A stretch of 16,023 nucleotides of DNA from an uncultured Bacilli bacterium (GTDB lineage Bacteria > Bacillota_I > Bacilli_A > RF39 > UBA660): positions 1 through 16,023 of the forward strand of contig CAKOLP010000006.1 of assembly GCA_934096025.1 (NCBI GenBank). The letters are read 5' to 3'. Made by a program: the position numbers and the translations under genes. The notes under the pieces were generated by a model. The model was not told where the DNA came from, searched no databases, and saw only the letters and a list, made by a program, of their open reading frames with translations. Positions 8,277-15,523 of the stretch are shown here, piece after piece. The stretch's first letter is position 1. Every line of letters begins with the position of its first letter.

Positions 8277-8300
8277 CCTTTTTACAAAGGAGATAACAGA

Positions 8301-9235
8301 ATGCAAAATAAGCTTCATCTTATCAAAGATGCATTTTTTTACGATACATTAGTTACACTAAGAAAAGACTTCGGAATAACCGAAGATAACTTGATTGCAT
8401 TATTTGAATTATTACCCGAAAATCAATTAGCCATTAATCTTGCTGTTGTTGTTGGGATAAGCAATTTTTACTCTACTTTTGGGCCTTTTATGCGGTCTCT
8501 TAATAAAAATAGAATACTTGTTAAAGAACTAACCTTATTATATATGGAGTTTTTGCATAACTATTCTAGGTTTAATAAATTGTTTAATTTTAATAATCCA
8601 GTGGAAATATATACGATGTTTTATTATTTACTTTTTAGAGGATATTTATCTTCTCACAAAACTTTTTTAAAAACAGATTTAGTCACTACTGACTTACACA
8701 ACATTTTGGGTGTCAATGTCCTTGCTGGAAAGTCTGCATGTAGGCACAATGCCTCGCTTCTTGCTGATATCTTGGAAAATCTAGGATTTGAAGCTTATAC
8801 ACTCACAGTATTTGAAGATTCTTCTAATCAAGTATGGTCAAGTGATTCTCATTTATCTTTTGAAGAAGCAAAATTACTAAATGCTAATCATGCTATAACT
8901 CTAGCAATCACAATGAATCTTATTATTTTTTAGACCCCACTCAGACAAGAGTATATCAGCCAAGTGAAAATCCACATATTATTAAAGATGACAATGGCAA
9001 GGTTTTCATTTATCCCGAACTCATAGATTTTAATAAAAAGAAATATACAAAACTTTTAGAAAGACTTGCCTTTTCGTTTAATACAATATCTAAAGAAGAA
9101 ATAGAACGCATGATAAATAACACTCTTTTAAAATGCCATTTTAATTCATCAATATTCGAAGAATTTTATAGAGAAAACGAATGTTTATACCTCGATGTTT
9201 CTGATAAACTTTCAAGAATCAAAAAACAATATTAA
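8301..9235 (+). pseudogene. Transglutaminase-like protein gene split by a -1 frameshift
   Basis: The first frame (8301-8933) gives 210 residues. AGKSACRHNASLLADILENL (142-161) holds a Cys147 in the nucleophile context of transglutaminase-like folds, and NHAITLA (196-202) holds His197. It then stops at TAG 8931-8933. From 8888 to the stop at 9233-9235 the -1 frame is open and reads NESYYFLDPTQTRVYQPSEN, where the Asp in LDPT is the expected third catalytic residue. Joining the frames near 8909-8932 gives about 311 residues with a complete Cys-His-Asp triad. The gene is therefore either broken by a one-base loss (perhaps an A at 8912-8913), misread in assembly, or read through by slippage at the T run 8925-8930. 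The class includes proteases and cross-linking enzymes, and the substrate is unknown. Promoter, AAAGGAG site and terminator are all in place. Confidence 0.8.
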
Positions 9236-9260
9236 CTTTGAAACATTTTAGTTAATATTG
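9227..9260. terminator. Bidirectional terminator between convergent genes
   Basis: CAATATTAACT (9227-9237) and AGTTAATATTG (9250-9260) form a perfect 11-bp stem with a 12-nt loop. CTTTTTATTTT follows on plus, and six A residues precede it (a T run on minus). It serves the transglutaminase-like gene, whose true stop lies in the left arm, and the minus gene ending at 9270. It also supports reading the split gene through to 9235. Confidence 0.85.
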
Positions 9261-9269
9261 CTTTTTATT

Positions 9270-10061
9270 TTAATGGAAAAATGATTTTATATTTTCAAGA
9301 ATTCTAGTCTTTTTCATGCCATTAGCTAATTTATTTTTTGCTAGTTTTAATTGTTCTTCCCGAATTTTATATAAATTTTCTTGGCAGCATTTTGGACAAT
9401 CACTAATTCTTATATATATTTTACTAAATAATTCATTTTCTTTATTATGCAGTTCACATTTTATTAATCCAGAGTCAACTGGCACTTTATAAACATTATG
9501 ATATGGCGTGTATACCAAAATAGGTTCCGGATAAGGGTTTTGGTCACCATTTAGGGCATAAATACTAATTCTATCTAAGCCAATGTTTACGCAAAATCTT
9601 GAATTTATGGAATATGCATTATTATCACTTATAAATGGAAAAATGGTCATTAATTCATCATAAACACTCGAAACTTCCCTAGATAAAAGTTTTGCTTCTT
9701 CATTACTCATGCAACCTTGTTCTAAGATTTGCAGCTTGCCATTTGTTTTGGTAAAGTATGTTGGCTCCTCGCATGAATGGCCATAAATTCCTAACTTTTT
9801 TTCTTCATAATTAAAATCACATATATATGCAAAAGCTTTAGGTCCATACCTTCCTCGAAGTAGTCTATTAAATTTATCTTCATATGCTAACTTGACTTTC
9901 CAAAATTGAAGCCTATACCCATTCATATATTGGGCAACATCATACAAGGAAATACAATCGCAATCCTCATTTACTGGCTCTTTAAAAACCCTTTCCACTT
10001 CATCTAATGTACTCAAATAAAATTCTACTTCCATATGTTTACTCTCTTTAACATTTAACAT
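9270..10061 (-). CDS. Unknown protein, 263 aa, with C-terminal CPKCC motif
   Basis: I do not recognise a family. The protein looks soluble: no signal peptide or membrane helix is seen. It has an acidic and aromatic N-terminal half with many Tyr residues (YDVAQYMNGYRLQFWKVKLA, about 40-59). Its centre looks like mixed alpha/beta (SINSRFCVNIGLDRISIYAL). Near the C-terminus, SDCPKCCQENLYKIREEQLK is followed by a basic helical tail (KLAKNKLANGMKKTRI). CPKCC might bind metal, but no second Cys pair close by completes a ribbon. The frame extends four codons upstream to a TTG at 10073. The ATG at 10061 is chosen because GGAGG stands right before it and the TTG overlaps that site. It has its own promoter. 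Its partner upstream on minus (10144-10584) has no clear terminator, so some read-through is likely. Confidence 0.75.
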   Translation of the reverse strand: MLNVKESKHMEVEFYLSTLDEVERVFKEPVNEDCDCISLYDVAQYMNGYRLQFWKVKLAYEDKFNRLLRGRYGPKAFAYICDFNYEEKKLGIYGHSCEEPTYFTKTNGKLQILEQGCMSNEEAKLLSREVSSVYDELMTIFPFISDNNAYSINSRFCVNIGLDRISIYALNGDQNPYPEPILVYTPYHNVYKVPVDSGLIKCELHNKENELFSKIYIRISDCPKCCQENLYKIREEQLKLAKNKLANGMKKTRILENIKSFFH

Positions 10062-10087
10062 AATTTCCTCCAATAAAATGTACCTTT

Positions 10088-10116
10088 ATTCTATCATATT
10101 TTTTTATTAAAGTTAA
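10088..10116 (-). promoter_or_regulatory. Promoter for the 263-aa unknown gene
   Basis: On minus, TTAACT (10111-10116) lies 17 nt before TAGAAT (10088-10093), with TG one base before the -10 (TGATAGAAT). The ribosome site GGAGG and the ATG at 10061 follow. Confidence 0.6.
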
Positions 10117-10143
10117 TGAAAATTAAAGCACTTTTTTGTAAAA

Positions 10144-10584
10144 TTATTTCGAATTTGATAACTTATGCTTACAGGTTCTAATTAAATGATGCTTTTTCCA
10201 ATCATAATCTTTACCCAGAGAAAAATACTCATCACATAAATCTTGCATCAAACTTACAGCATTTTCTTCAAAACATCGCTGATATTCCAAGGCTTCTTCA
10301 ATTTTTAAGTGAATTAAAAATTTTTTATCTAATAATTGAGTAAGCAAGCCCATATCTAGGGCACTTTTATAACCTTTAGCTAAATTTATACAAAGTATTT
10401 TTTGCTCATCCATTTTACTACCAATACCTAAAAATAGTGCTTGATAGTCCTCATTTATATAAAAACTATATAATTCTTTTTCTAATTCACTTAATGAAAA
10501 TATTGGAAGCTTTTTTCGAATTGTAAACTCTGTTATAAGCAAAAGTAAAAAAGTATATTCATTATTAACATTTATCTTAGTCAT
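10144..10584 (-). CDS. Unknown small helical protein, 146 aa
   Basis: I do not recognise it. The sequence looks mostly helical and soluble, with a hydrophobic N-terminal helix (YTFLLLLITEFTIRKKL, about 10-26) too short and charged to be called a membrane span. Acidic helices follow (EEALEYQRCFEENAVSLMQD), with a basic, His-containing C-terminus (DWKKHHLIRTCKHKL). The frame extends three codons upstream to GTG at 10593, but that codon is part of the GGGTGGG ribosome site; the ATG at 10584 is used. It diverges from the 10686 gene, with the two -35 boxes almost touching, which suggests shared control. Toxin/antitoxin or phage-regulator roles were considered because of size and basic tail, but nothing specific supports them. 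Confidence 0.7.
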   Translation of the reverse strand: MTKINVNNEYTFLLLLITEFTIRKKLPIFSLSELEKELYSFYINEDYQALFLGIGSKMDEQKILCINLAKGYKSALDMGLLTQLLDKKFLIHLKIEEALEYQRCFEENAVSLMQDLCDEYFSLGKDYDWKKHHLIRTCKHKLSNSK

Positions 10585-10602
10585 ATAACCCACCCGTTTT
10601 TT

Positions 10603-10631
10603 ATTTTATCATACTTGGATAAAGATGTCAT
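10603..10631 (-). promoter_or_regulatory. Promoter for the 146-aa unknown gene
   Basis: On minus, ATGACA (10626-10631) stands 17 nt before TAAAAT (10603-10608), with an extended TG (TGATAAAAT). Its -35 is five nt from the opposing -35 at 10637. Confidence 0.65.
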
Positions 10632-10636
10632 TTTAA

Positions 10637-10665
10637 TTGACAAACATAATTTTATAAGATAATAT
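10637..10665 (+). promoter_or_regulatory. Promoter for the 244-aa membrane protein gene
   Basis: TTGACA is at 10637-10642. The -10 is TAATAT at 10660-10665 (17-nt spacer) or GATAAT at 10658-10663 (15-nt spacer). GAGGTG and the ATG at 10686 follow. Confidence 0.65.
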
Positions 10666-10685
10666 AGCTCTTGAGGTGTTTAATT

Positions 10686-11420
10686 ATGTTTTTTTTATCC
10701 ATTTACTTTTCAAGTCTTATTTCTAGCTGTTTAATAGAAGCTACTACTTTTGCATTTATGGCAAAGACTATAGCTCAAAATGGTTATAAAATAAACTTTA
10801 AAAATTATAAAGATAAATATTTATTCGAGAAAGATGATTTAGGTGGCAAAAGATATAATAGGCATATACCTTTCTTTAATATTTTATATGCAATATCTGA
10901 TGGAATTGAATATTTTAAAAATCCTGAAGCTGTATTAAGTGATTTCTACAAGCAAGGAATAATTGAAGAAATGACATTAAATGAGTTTAATGAATATTTT
11001 ATTAGACCTTGCACTTTAAGAGCCTTGAAGATATTTACTGCATCAAATATTAAAAAAGCAATTTTAGATAATGCTATGGAAAATTCAAATATGGTTTTAT
11101 ATAAGGAAGATGATAATTTGGTTCAAATATATTACAAAATTAAAAAGGGAAACATTAGACCTACTGTGATAAGTAGCACATCAGCAGAATTCAAATTGGA
11201 TCCTATTGAAGCACATGATAAGGTAAAAGCTGCATATCAACACTATGATATAAATATTAATCCAGCAAATAATACCAACAACAATCCTAGCGAGGTCGAA
11301 TACGCTTTTGAAGAAACTCCAGTTATTTTTGAAAAAAGAAGTATCTCGGAGTTAGAATTAAATTCTGATGCTAATTTAACTGAACAAGATAAAGGAGTCT
11401 CTAGAACGAGAAGAAGATAA
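10686..11420 (+). CDS. Unknown membrane-anchored protein, 244 aa
   Basis: I do not recognise a family. Residues 1-27 are hydrophobic (MFFLSIYFSSLISSCLIEAT and on) and act as either a signal anchor or a signal peptide. The next 150 residues are charged alpha/beta with many Lys and Tyr. Around residues 197-205 lies an Asn-rich linker (NPANNTNNNPS), then an acidic stretch and a very basic end, SRTRRR. The low-complexity tail suggests a disordered C-terminus. The frame extends five codons upstream to TTG at 10671. The ATG at 10686 is preferred because GAGGTG (the TTG's own region) is its ribosome site. A terminator follows directly, so the gene is probably transcribed alone, opposite to the 146-residue gene. 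Confidence 0.75.
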   Translation: MFFLSIYFSSLISSCLIEATTFAFMAKTIAQNGYKINFKNYKDKYLFEKDDLGGKRYNRHIPFFNILYAISDGIEYFKNPEAVLSDFYKQGIIEEMTLNEFNEYFIRPCTLRALKIFTASNIKKAILDNAMENSNMVLYKEDDNLVQIYYKIKKGNIRPTVISSTSAEFKLDPIEAHDKVKAAYQHYDININPANNTNNNPSEVEYAFEETPVIFEKRSISELELNSDANLTEQDKGVSRTRRR

Positions 11421-11441
11421 AAGTACTTATTTTCTTTTTTT
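11413..11441 (+). terminator. Terminator of the 244-aa membrane protein gene
   Basis: GAAGATAA (11413-11420) pairs with TTATTTTC (11427-11434) with one G-U, around a six-nt loop, followed by seven T residues (11435-11441). The stop codon TAA is the end of the left arm. Confidence 0.75.
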
Positions 11442-11449
11442 ATTGCCTA

Positions 11450-11458
11450 TGTTATATT
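11450..11458 (+). promoter_or_regulatory. Extended -10 promoter for pepF-sod
   Basis: TGTTATATT is an extended -10 with one mismatch to TATAAT, about 20 nt before the ATG at 11479. The -35 region lies in the T-rich terminator tail and is poor. Confidence 0.5.
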
Positions 11459-11478
11459 ATAAATGGAAGTGATAATTA

Positions 11479-13215
11479 ATGAGTTTTAGTTGGGATTTAA
11501 AAGATTTATTTGCAAATACAGAAGATTTTTATGAACAAATAGAAAATATAAAAATATTATTAGAACAAATAAAACAATATGAAAATACTGAGTTAGATTG
11601 CGCTTCTTTAGAAAAACTTCTTAACTTGAAATGGAAAATTAAAGAACTTGCAAACAATGTTTTAGTATATGGTTCTTTAAGTTATTATAAAAATGTAAAA
11701 TCAGAGGAATGTATGAAACTTAAGTCAGTAGCAGAAGAATTTTCTAATCAAGTTGACTTAAGTCTACATTTTATTGATGAGGCCATAATAAAAATTGGGC
11801 AAGATAAAATTAGGGATTGGATAGCTAAAAATAATCAACTAGCTATATACAAACAGTATTTAGACAACTTATTTAGACGTGAAAAACATCATCTATCTTC
11901 TCTTGAAAGTGAAATTCAAAAGGATAACATTGATAAAATTAATAAATGTTTAACGGAATATAATGCCCTACTTACTTCAATAAAGTTCGGGGAAATAGAG
12001 ACTGAAGATGGTAAACAAGAAATTACTTTAACTAATATGAACAAGTATCTTGCATCTCGTAATAGAGATACTCGGAAAAAAACCTATTTTGCTATTAGTC
12101 AAAGCTTTAAAAGTAAAAACGATATTTTTGCCAAACTATTAGATAATATTATAAAAAGGCGCAAAAAGAATGCTTCGATTGAAAGATACGACTCAGTTTT
12201 AGAAAAAGTGCTATTTGATGAAAATATTGATTCACATATTATAGAAACACTAATAATTGCCGCCCACGAAAACATAGGATTAATCCAAAAGTATTTAGAG
12301 ATTAAGGCAAAGATTCTTGGAATTGATGATGCCCACTTATATGACTTTGGTGTTCCTTTAGATAATGGATTAAAAATTAAATATACTTTAGATGAAGCAA
12401 TTAACATTATTAAAGAGGCTTTAAAACCTTTAGGAAATAAATACTTGGAAGCTCTTGATTATTTATTGAACGGTCATATTGATGCCTTAGTTAATGAGAA
12501 TAAACATCAAGCCATAACCTTTTCTTGGCATACTTACTCGTTTTTGAATTTTAGAGGGTCTTATGTTGACTTAAAAAATTTAATACATGAAATTGGGCAT
12601 ATTATAAATTATTATTTTTCTAAAAATAGTCAACCATTTATATACGAAGATAGTACAATATTCGTCGGAGAAACTGCATCTTTGGTAAATGAAATACTTT
12701 TAAATAAATATCTTTATAAAGTAGCTAAAACTAAAGAAGAAAAACTATTTTATTTAAGTAAAGAAATAGAAAACTATTTTATAACCGTATTTAAACAAAC
12801 TATGTATTCAGAATTTGAAAATGAACTTTATGCTGAAAATGATTCTCTAACGCCTGAGGTATTAAATTCAAAATATAAAAAAATTATTAAAAAATATTAT
12901 GGAAATAAAGTTACTTATGATAAAGATAATGCTATTGAATGGTCAAGACTTGGACACTTATACCGTCATAGTTACTATCCTTATAAATATGCAACTGGGC
13001 TTTTAATTGCCAGTGTTGTAGTAAATTTTTTGGAAACAGAGAAATATTTTAGAGAAAAATACTTAAACTTTTTATCTCTGGGAAGTAGTATGTATTCCCT
13101 AGAACTACTTAAAACCTTAGATGTAGATTTTAAGAATTTAGAAATATTAAATAATGGATTTTTAGTTTTAAAAGAAGATATAGAAAAATTAGAACAAGAA
13201 TTAATGGAAACATAA
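11479..13215 (+). CDS. pepF: M3-family oligoendopeptidase (PepF-like)
   Basis: This cytoplasmic zinc metallopeptidase cleaves short oligopeptides. Its 578 residues are slightly short of the usual roughly 600. The N-terminus SWDLKDLFANTEDFYEQI is the typical PepF opening. The long helical N-terminal domain carries the family's sequence pattern (NMNKYLASRNRDTRKKTYFA near 184-203). The zinc motif HEIGH is at 370-374 (H370 and H374 bind zinc, E371 is the catalytic base), and E398 in FVGETASLVNE is the expected third ligand. Near the C-terminus HSYYPYKYATG gives the His/Tyr residues that contact substrate in the family. GGAAGTGA precedes the ATG. No signal peptide is present. The sod gene follows 38 nt after the stop on the same strand with no terminator between, so they are probably co-transcribed. 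The PepF subclass call is by overall pattern. Confidence 0.95.
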   Translation: MSFSWDLKDLFANTEDFYEQIENIKILLEQIKQYENTELDCASLEKLLNLKWKIKELANNVLVYGSLSYYKNVKSEECMKLKSVAEEFSNQVDLSLHFIDEAIIKIGQDKIRDWIAKNNQLAIYKQYLDNLFRREKHHLSSLESEIQKDNIDKINKCLTEYNALLTSIKFGEIETEDGKQEITLTNMNKYLASRNRDTRKKTYFAISQSFKSKNDIFAKLLDNIIKRRKKNASIERYDSVLEKVLFDENIDSHIIETLIIAAHENIGLIQKYLEIKAKILGIDDAHLYDFGVPLDNGLKIKYTLDEAINIIKEALKPLGNKYLEALDYLLNGHIDALVNENKHQAITFSWHTYSFLNFRGSYVDLKNLIHEIGHIINYYFSKNSQPFIYEDSTIFVGETASLVNEILLNKYLYKVAKTKEEKLFYLSKEIENYFITVFKQTMYSEFENELYAENDSLTPEVLNSKYKKIIKKYYGNKVTYDKDNAIEWSRLGHLYRHSYYPYKYATGLLIASVVVNFLETEKYFREKYLNFLSLGSSMYSLELLKTLDVDFKNLEILNNGFLVLKEDIEKLEQELMET

Positions 13216-13253
13216 TTTTAATATTTTAAAATATAGTTTTAATGGTGAATTGT

Positions 13254-13856
13254 ATGTATAAATTAGAAAATATCTCCTTTAGTTATCAAGAGTTAGAACC
13301 ATATATAGACACACACACTTTGGGACTACATTATAAAAAACATCAAAAAGGTTATTTAGACAAATTAAATGAACTATTAATTGCTAATAATTTTAATTTC
13401 GATATTCCTATAGAAAAAGTTTATAGAATTATTGATACTTTAGATAATAAAAATGATATTTTATTCTTTCTAGGTGGCGTAATAAATCATAATATTTACT
13501 GGGAAAGTATTAATCCACATCAAAAGGAAGCACCAAATTCAGAGCTACTTTTAGCTATAAACAATAGGTTTGGTAACATGGAAAATTTTTGGGAAGAAGC
13601 CAGAAAGTTATGTTTAAATATAAAAGGTTCAGGATATATTTACCTTGTTATTGATAAGTTTAAGAGATTAGATTTATGGCTTTTGAGTAATCAAGATAGT
13701 CCGTATATTTATGAGGCCACTCCCCTTTTTTGCATTGATTTATGGGAACACGCTTATTATTTAAATTATGAAAATGATAAAATGAAATATTTTGATACTA
13801 TGAAAATAATTGCTAACTTTAAATACGCTAATAAAATATATAAAGAAAACTGTTAA
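13254..13856 (+). CDS. sodA: Fe/Mn-family superoxide dismutase, probably Mn type
   Basis: The enzyme converts superoxide to hydrogen peroxide and oxygen in the cytoplasm. The protein is 200 residues. Metal ligands are all present: H26, H79 (in NHNIYW), D162 and H166 (in the signature DLWEHAYY, 162-169). Second-shell H30 and Y34 are kept. Gly75 before the NH motif and Q147 in SNQDSP are arranged as in Mn-type rather than Fe-type enzymes. Unusual changes against E. coli MnSOD: H27 is Tyr, H31 is Gln, and the two Trp of GSGWAW are Tyr (GSGYIY, 125-130). The frame extends four codons upstream to an ATG at 13242. The ATG at 13254 gives the family-typical MYKL start with GGTGA five nt ahead, formed by part of that upstream ATG's context. 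It follows pepF and ends in a shared terminator. Activity is likely but not certain given the changes. Confidence 0.93.
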   Translation: MYKLENISFSYQELEPYIDTHTLGLHYKKHQKGYLDKLNELLIANNFNFDIPIEKVYRIIDTLDNKNDILFFLGGVINHNIYWESINPHQKEAPNSELLLAINNRFGNMENFWEEARKLCLNIKGSGYIYLVIDKFKRLDLWLLSNQDSPYIYEATPLFCIDLWEHAYYLNYENDKMKYFDTMKIIANFKYANKIYKENC

Positions 13857-13880
13857 GAAAGTATTTTTCAAAACAGTTTT
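13846..13880. terminator. Bidirectional terminator between sod and amidoligase genes
   Basis: AAAACTGTT (13846-13854) pairs perfectly with AACAGTTTT (13872-13880) across a 17-nt loop. TATTT follows on plus, and an A-rich flank gives U-rich RNA on minus. The sod stop lies at the left arm's edge and the amidoligase stop begins at the right arm's edge. Confidence 0.75.
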
Positions 13881-14866
13881 TATTTGGTAAATTTTTTGGC
13901 TTTTACTAAAGAATTACCATAGTGTTCTTGGTAGCCTTTTAAGTATTGCTTTAAAAAGTAAATTTTATCTAGGTTATTAGCAAATATTATATCCACAAAT
14001 TCTAAGGCACTTAATAACTCAACACAATTGTAACTATATTTACTCGGTGTTTTTAATAACATTTGTCTTAATTTGTAATCGATAAATTCTTCATCCATAG
14101 CTCCCTCTTTAGCCGAGGTCATTAACTTTGCTGCTGCATTTACATTATTTTGCCATACAACCTCATTTGTCGTAGCATTAAATAATCTGTATTCTACTGT
14201 ATTTTGGGGTTTATCTTCTAGGCCAAAAGAAACATTACGTAAATTTAAGGCAATATTTCGGTCTTCGGTTGGAAATGAGAAGAAAATTTCTTTTATCGTT
14301 TGGGCTGTATTTAAATCATATAAGTGATTAAATAATAACCCGTCTCTTTCTGGTCTTGCACATTCTGCAATATTTAAACGAGCATTTACTTTATCTCCAT
14401 AACCAAACCTAAAAAGAATATTTTCGTATGCTGCATATGTTTTTAAAAAGATTCGCCAGGCGTTAATATCAACCCCCAGAATGTTTGACCCGATATGAAC
14501 ATGGCCTCCGGCAACTCCAGTAGTCTTGGCTTTTTCTTTGGTTAAAAAAGCACATAACATTTGTAATTTACTCCAACATTCTTTGGAGTCTTTTAATATT
14601 GCAGAGGATACTTCCCCGCCAGAACGTAAACTTAAATCATTTTTTGAAACCCAAAAAGGTAAATTACATATAACGAAATCATCTACTTCATGCTTGGATA
14701 GACTTTCATATTCTAATTCAAGACCAAAAGTTAAATCTTCACTTAGTCCCAATGAAGTTCTATATTCTAATAAATAGGCTTCTATTTCCACTAGTAATTG
14801 TTGTAAGTCTAACCCTCGTAAATACGAGAAATAATCATTGCGTTTTTCATCTATAAAGTTTTCCAT
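13880..14866 (-). CDS. Amidoligase-family (glutamine-synthetase-like) carboxylate-amine ligase
   Basis: The protein matches the pattern of the Amidoligase_2 family, ATP-dependent enzymes of the glutamine-synthetase/GCS fold that form amide bonds between a carboxylate and an amine, often on peptides. Visible motifs: FGLELEYE (47-54), with acidic residues expected to bind metal; DLSLRSGGEVSS (77-88); GGHVHIG (120-126); the Arg-containing strand NTVEYRLFNATTN (222-234); and the following VVWQNNVNAAAKL helix. At 328 residues it is of usual length, with no added domain. AAGGAG stands five nt before the ATG and overlaps the stop of the preceding gene, nine nt away, so the two are translated together. 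No gamma-glutamylcyclotransferase or protease, common neighbours in described amidoligase clusters, is seen here. Substrate is unknown; a cytosolic product attached to or handled by its membrane neighbour is inference. Confidence 0.85.
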   Translation of the reverse strand: MENFIDEKRNDYFSYLRGLDLQQLLVEIEAYLLEYRTSLGLSEDLTFGLELEYESLSKHEVDDFVICNLPFWVSKNDLSLRSGGEVSSAILKDSKECWSKLQMLCAFLTKEKAKTTGVAGGHVHIGSNILGVDINAWRIFLKTYAAYENILFRFGYGDKVNARLNIAECARPERDGLLFNHLYDLNTAQTIKEIFFSFPTEDRNIALNLRNVSFGLEDKPQNTVEYRLFNATTNEVVWQNNVNAAAKLMTSAKEGAMDEEFIDYKLRQMLLKTPSKYSYNCVELLSALEFVDIIFANNLDKIYFLKQYLKGYQEHYGNSLVKAKKFTK

Positions 14867-14875
14867 ATATACTCC

Positions 14876-15445
14876 TTATTTTCTTATTAATCTTGGACCA
14901 TCTTCACTAAACTCTATATTTGATAAATTACTATCTAAAAGGCTAATAGTTTTTTCTTTTTGGCGCAAAGAGTATTGCATTTTTTCCAAAGTGGTTTCAT
15001 CTATTTTCTCTAAAGACAATAAATAATCTTCAGTCTTATCCTTAAATTTAGACTTAGTTAAATTTACTTTCAAAAACGTTCCATACAATCCCACAAAAAG
15101 ACCATATAAGCCAATATTTTCAAGATTTTCCCAAACCTTCTCCCATGTTGGTGTATCGCTAGGCAAATAATATGGACTGTCTTCATCTAGATCTTTTGCT
15201 AATTCCGGATTACCAAAAGTATAATTGTAAAAAACTATCGGATTTTTAACTAACCCTAATCTAGAACTTGAAAATAAAACCATAGATATTAAATAAGGCA
15301 AGAATTTTTCAAAAGTAATTCCTTTTTTTATAATACTCTTAATCACTTCTTTACGAACATTATATAATTTCCAATATTTAATTTGTCTTTTTAATTGTTC
15401 TATGTCTTTTTCTAATTTTTTCATTAATTTTTCATTATCAGTCAT
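14876..15445 (-). CDS. Unknown coiled-coil membrane protein, 189 aa, paired with amidoligase
   Basis: I do not recognise a family. Residues 1-35 form a charged heptad-like helix (EKLMKKLEKDIEQLKRQIKY). Two hydrophobic stretches follow, at about 46-66 (FEKFLPYLISMVLFSSSRLG) and 110-129 (NIGLYGLFVGLYGTFLKVNL), the first likely and the second possibly spanning the membrane. Between them lies an acidic, Pro/Tyr/Trp-containing loop (DEDSPYYLPSDTPTWEKVWE) of about 43 residues. The last 60 residues are again charged and helical. This layout would put both coiled-coil ends in the cytoplasm, next to the amidoligase encoded nine nt downstream. AAAGGAG precedes the ATG at good spacing. A terminator lies upstream, so the pair is a separate unit; its promoter is weak (TATAAA at 15465-15470 on minus). 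Confidence 0.75.
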   Translation of the reverse strand: MTDNEKLMKKLEKDIEQLKRQIKYWKLYNVRKEVIKSIIKKGITFEKFLPYLISMVLFSSSRLGLVKNPIVFYNYTFGNPELAKDLDEDSPYYLPSDTPTWEKVWENLENIGLYGLFVGLYGTFLKVNLTKSKFKDKTEDYLLSLEKIDETTLEKMQYSLRQKEKTISLLDSNLSNIEFSEDGPRLIRK

Positions 15446-15501
15446 AAGTGCTCCTTTTTAATTATTTATACTATCATAATTTTTCTAAAAAGAAAATAAA
15501 A

Positions 15502-15523
15502 ACTTTCAAACAGTGTTGAAAGT
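15502..15523 (-). terminator. Terminator of the right-edge membrane protein gene
   Basis: On minus, ACTTTCAA and TTGAAAGT form a perfect eight-bp stem with a six-nt loop, followed by TTTTATTTTC. It begins right after the stop codon at 15524-15526. Confidence 0.8.

Noticed and set aside
10144..11420. Toxin-antitoxin pair
   Set aside because: The two genes diverge rather than overlap, and neither shows a toxin or DNA-binding antitoxin motif.
13221..13234. 14-nt palindrome of A and T before the superoxide dismutase gene, a possible operator
   Set aside because: A perfect palindrome of A and T only is easily met by chance in sequence this AT-rich, and there is no second copy.
13242..13253. ATG at 13242 as the superoxide dismutase start
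   Set aside because: It would add VNCM before the family-typical MYKL start, and its bases form the GGTGA ribosome site for the ATG at 13254.
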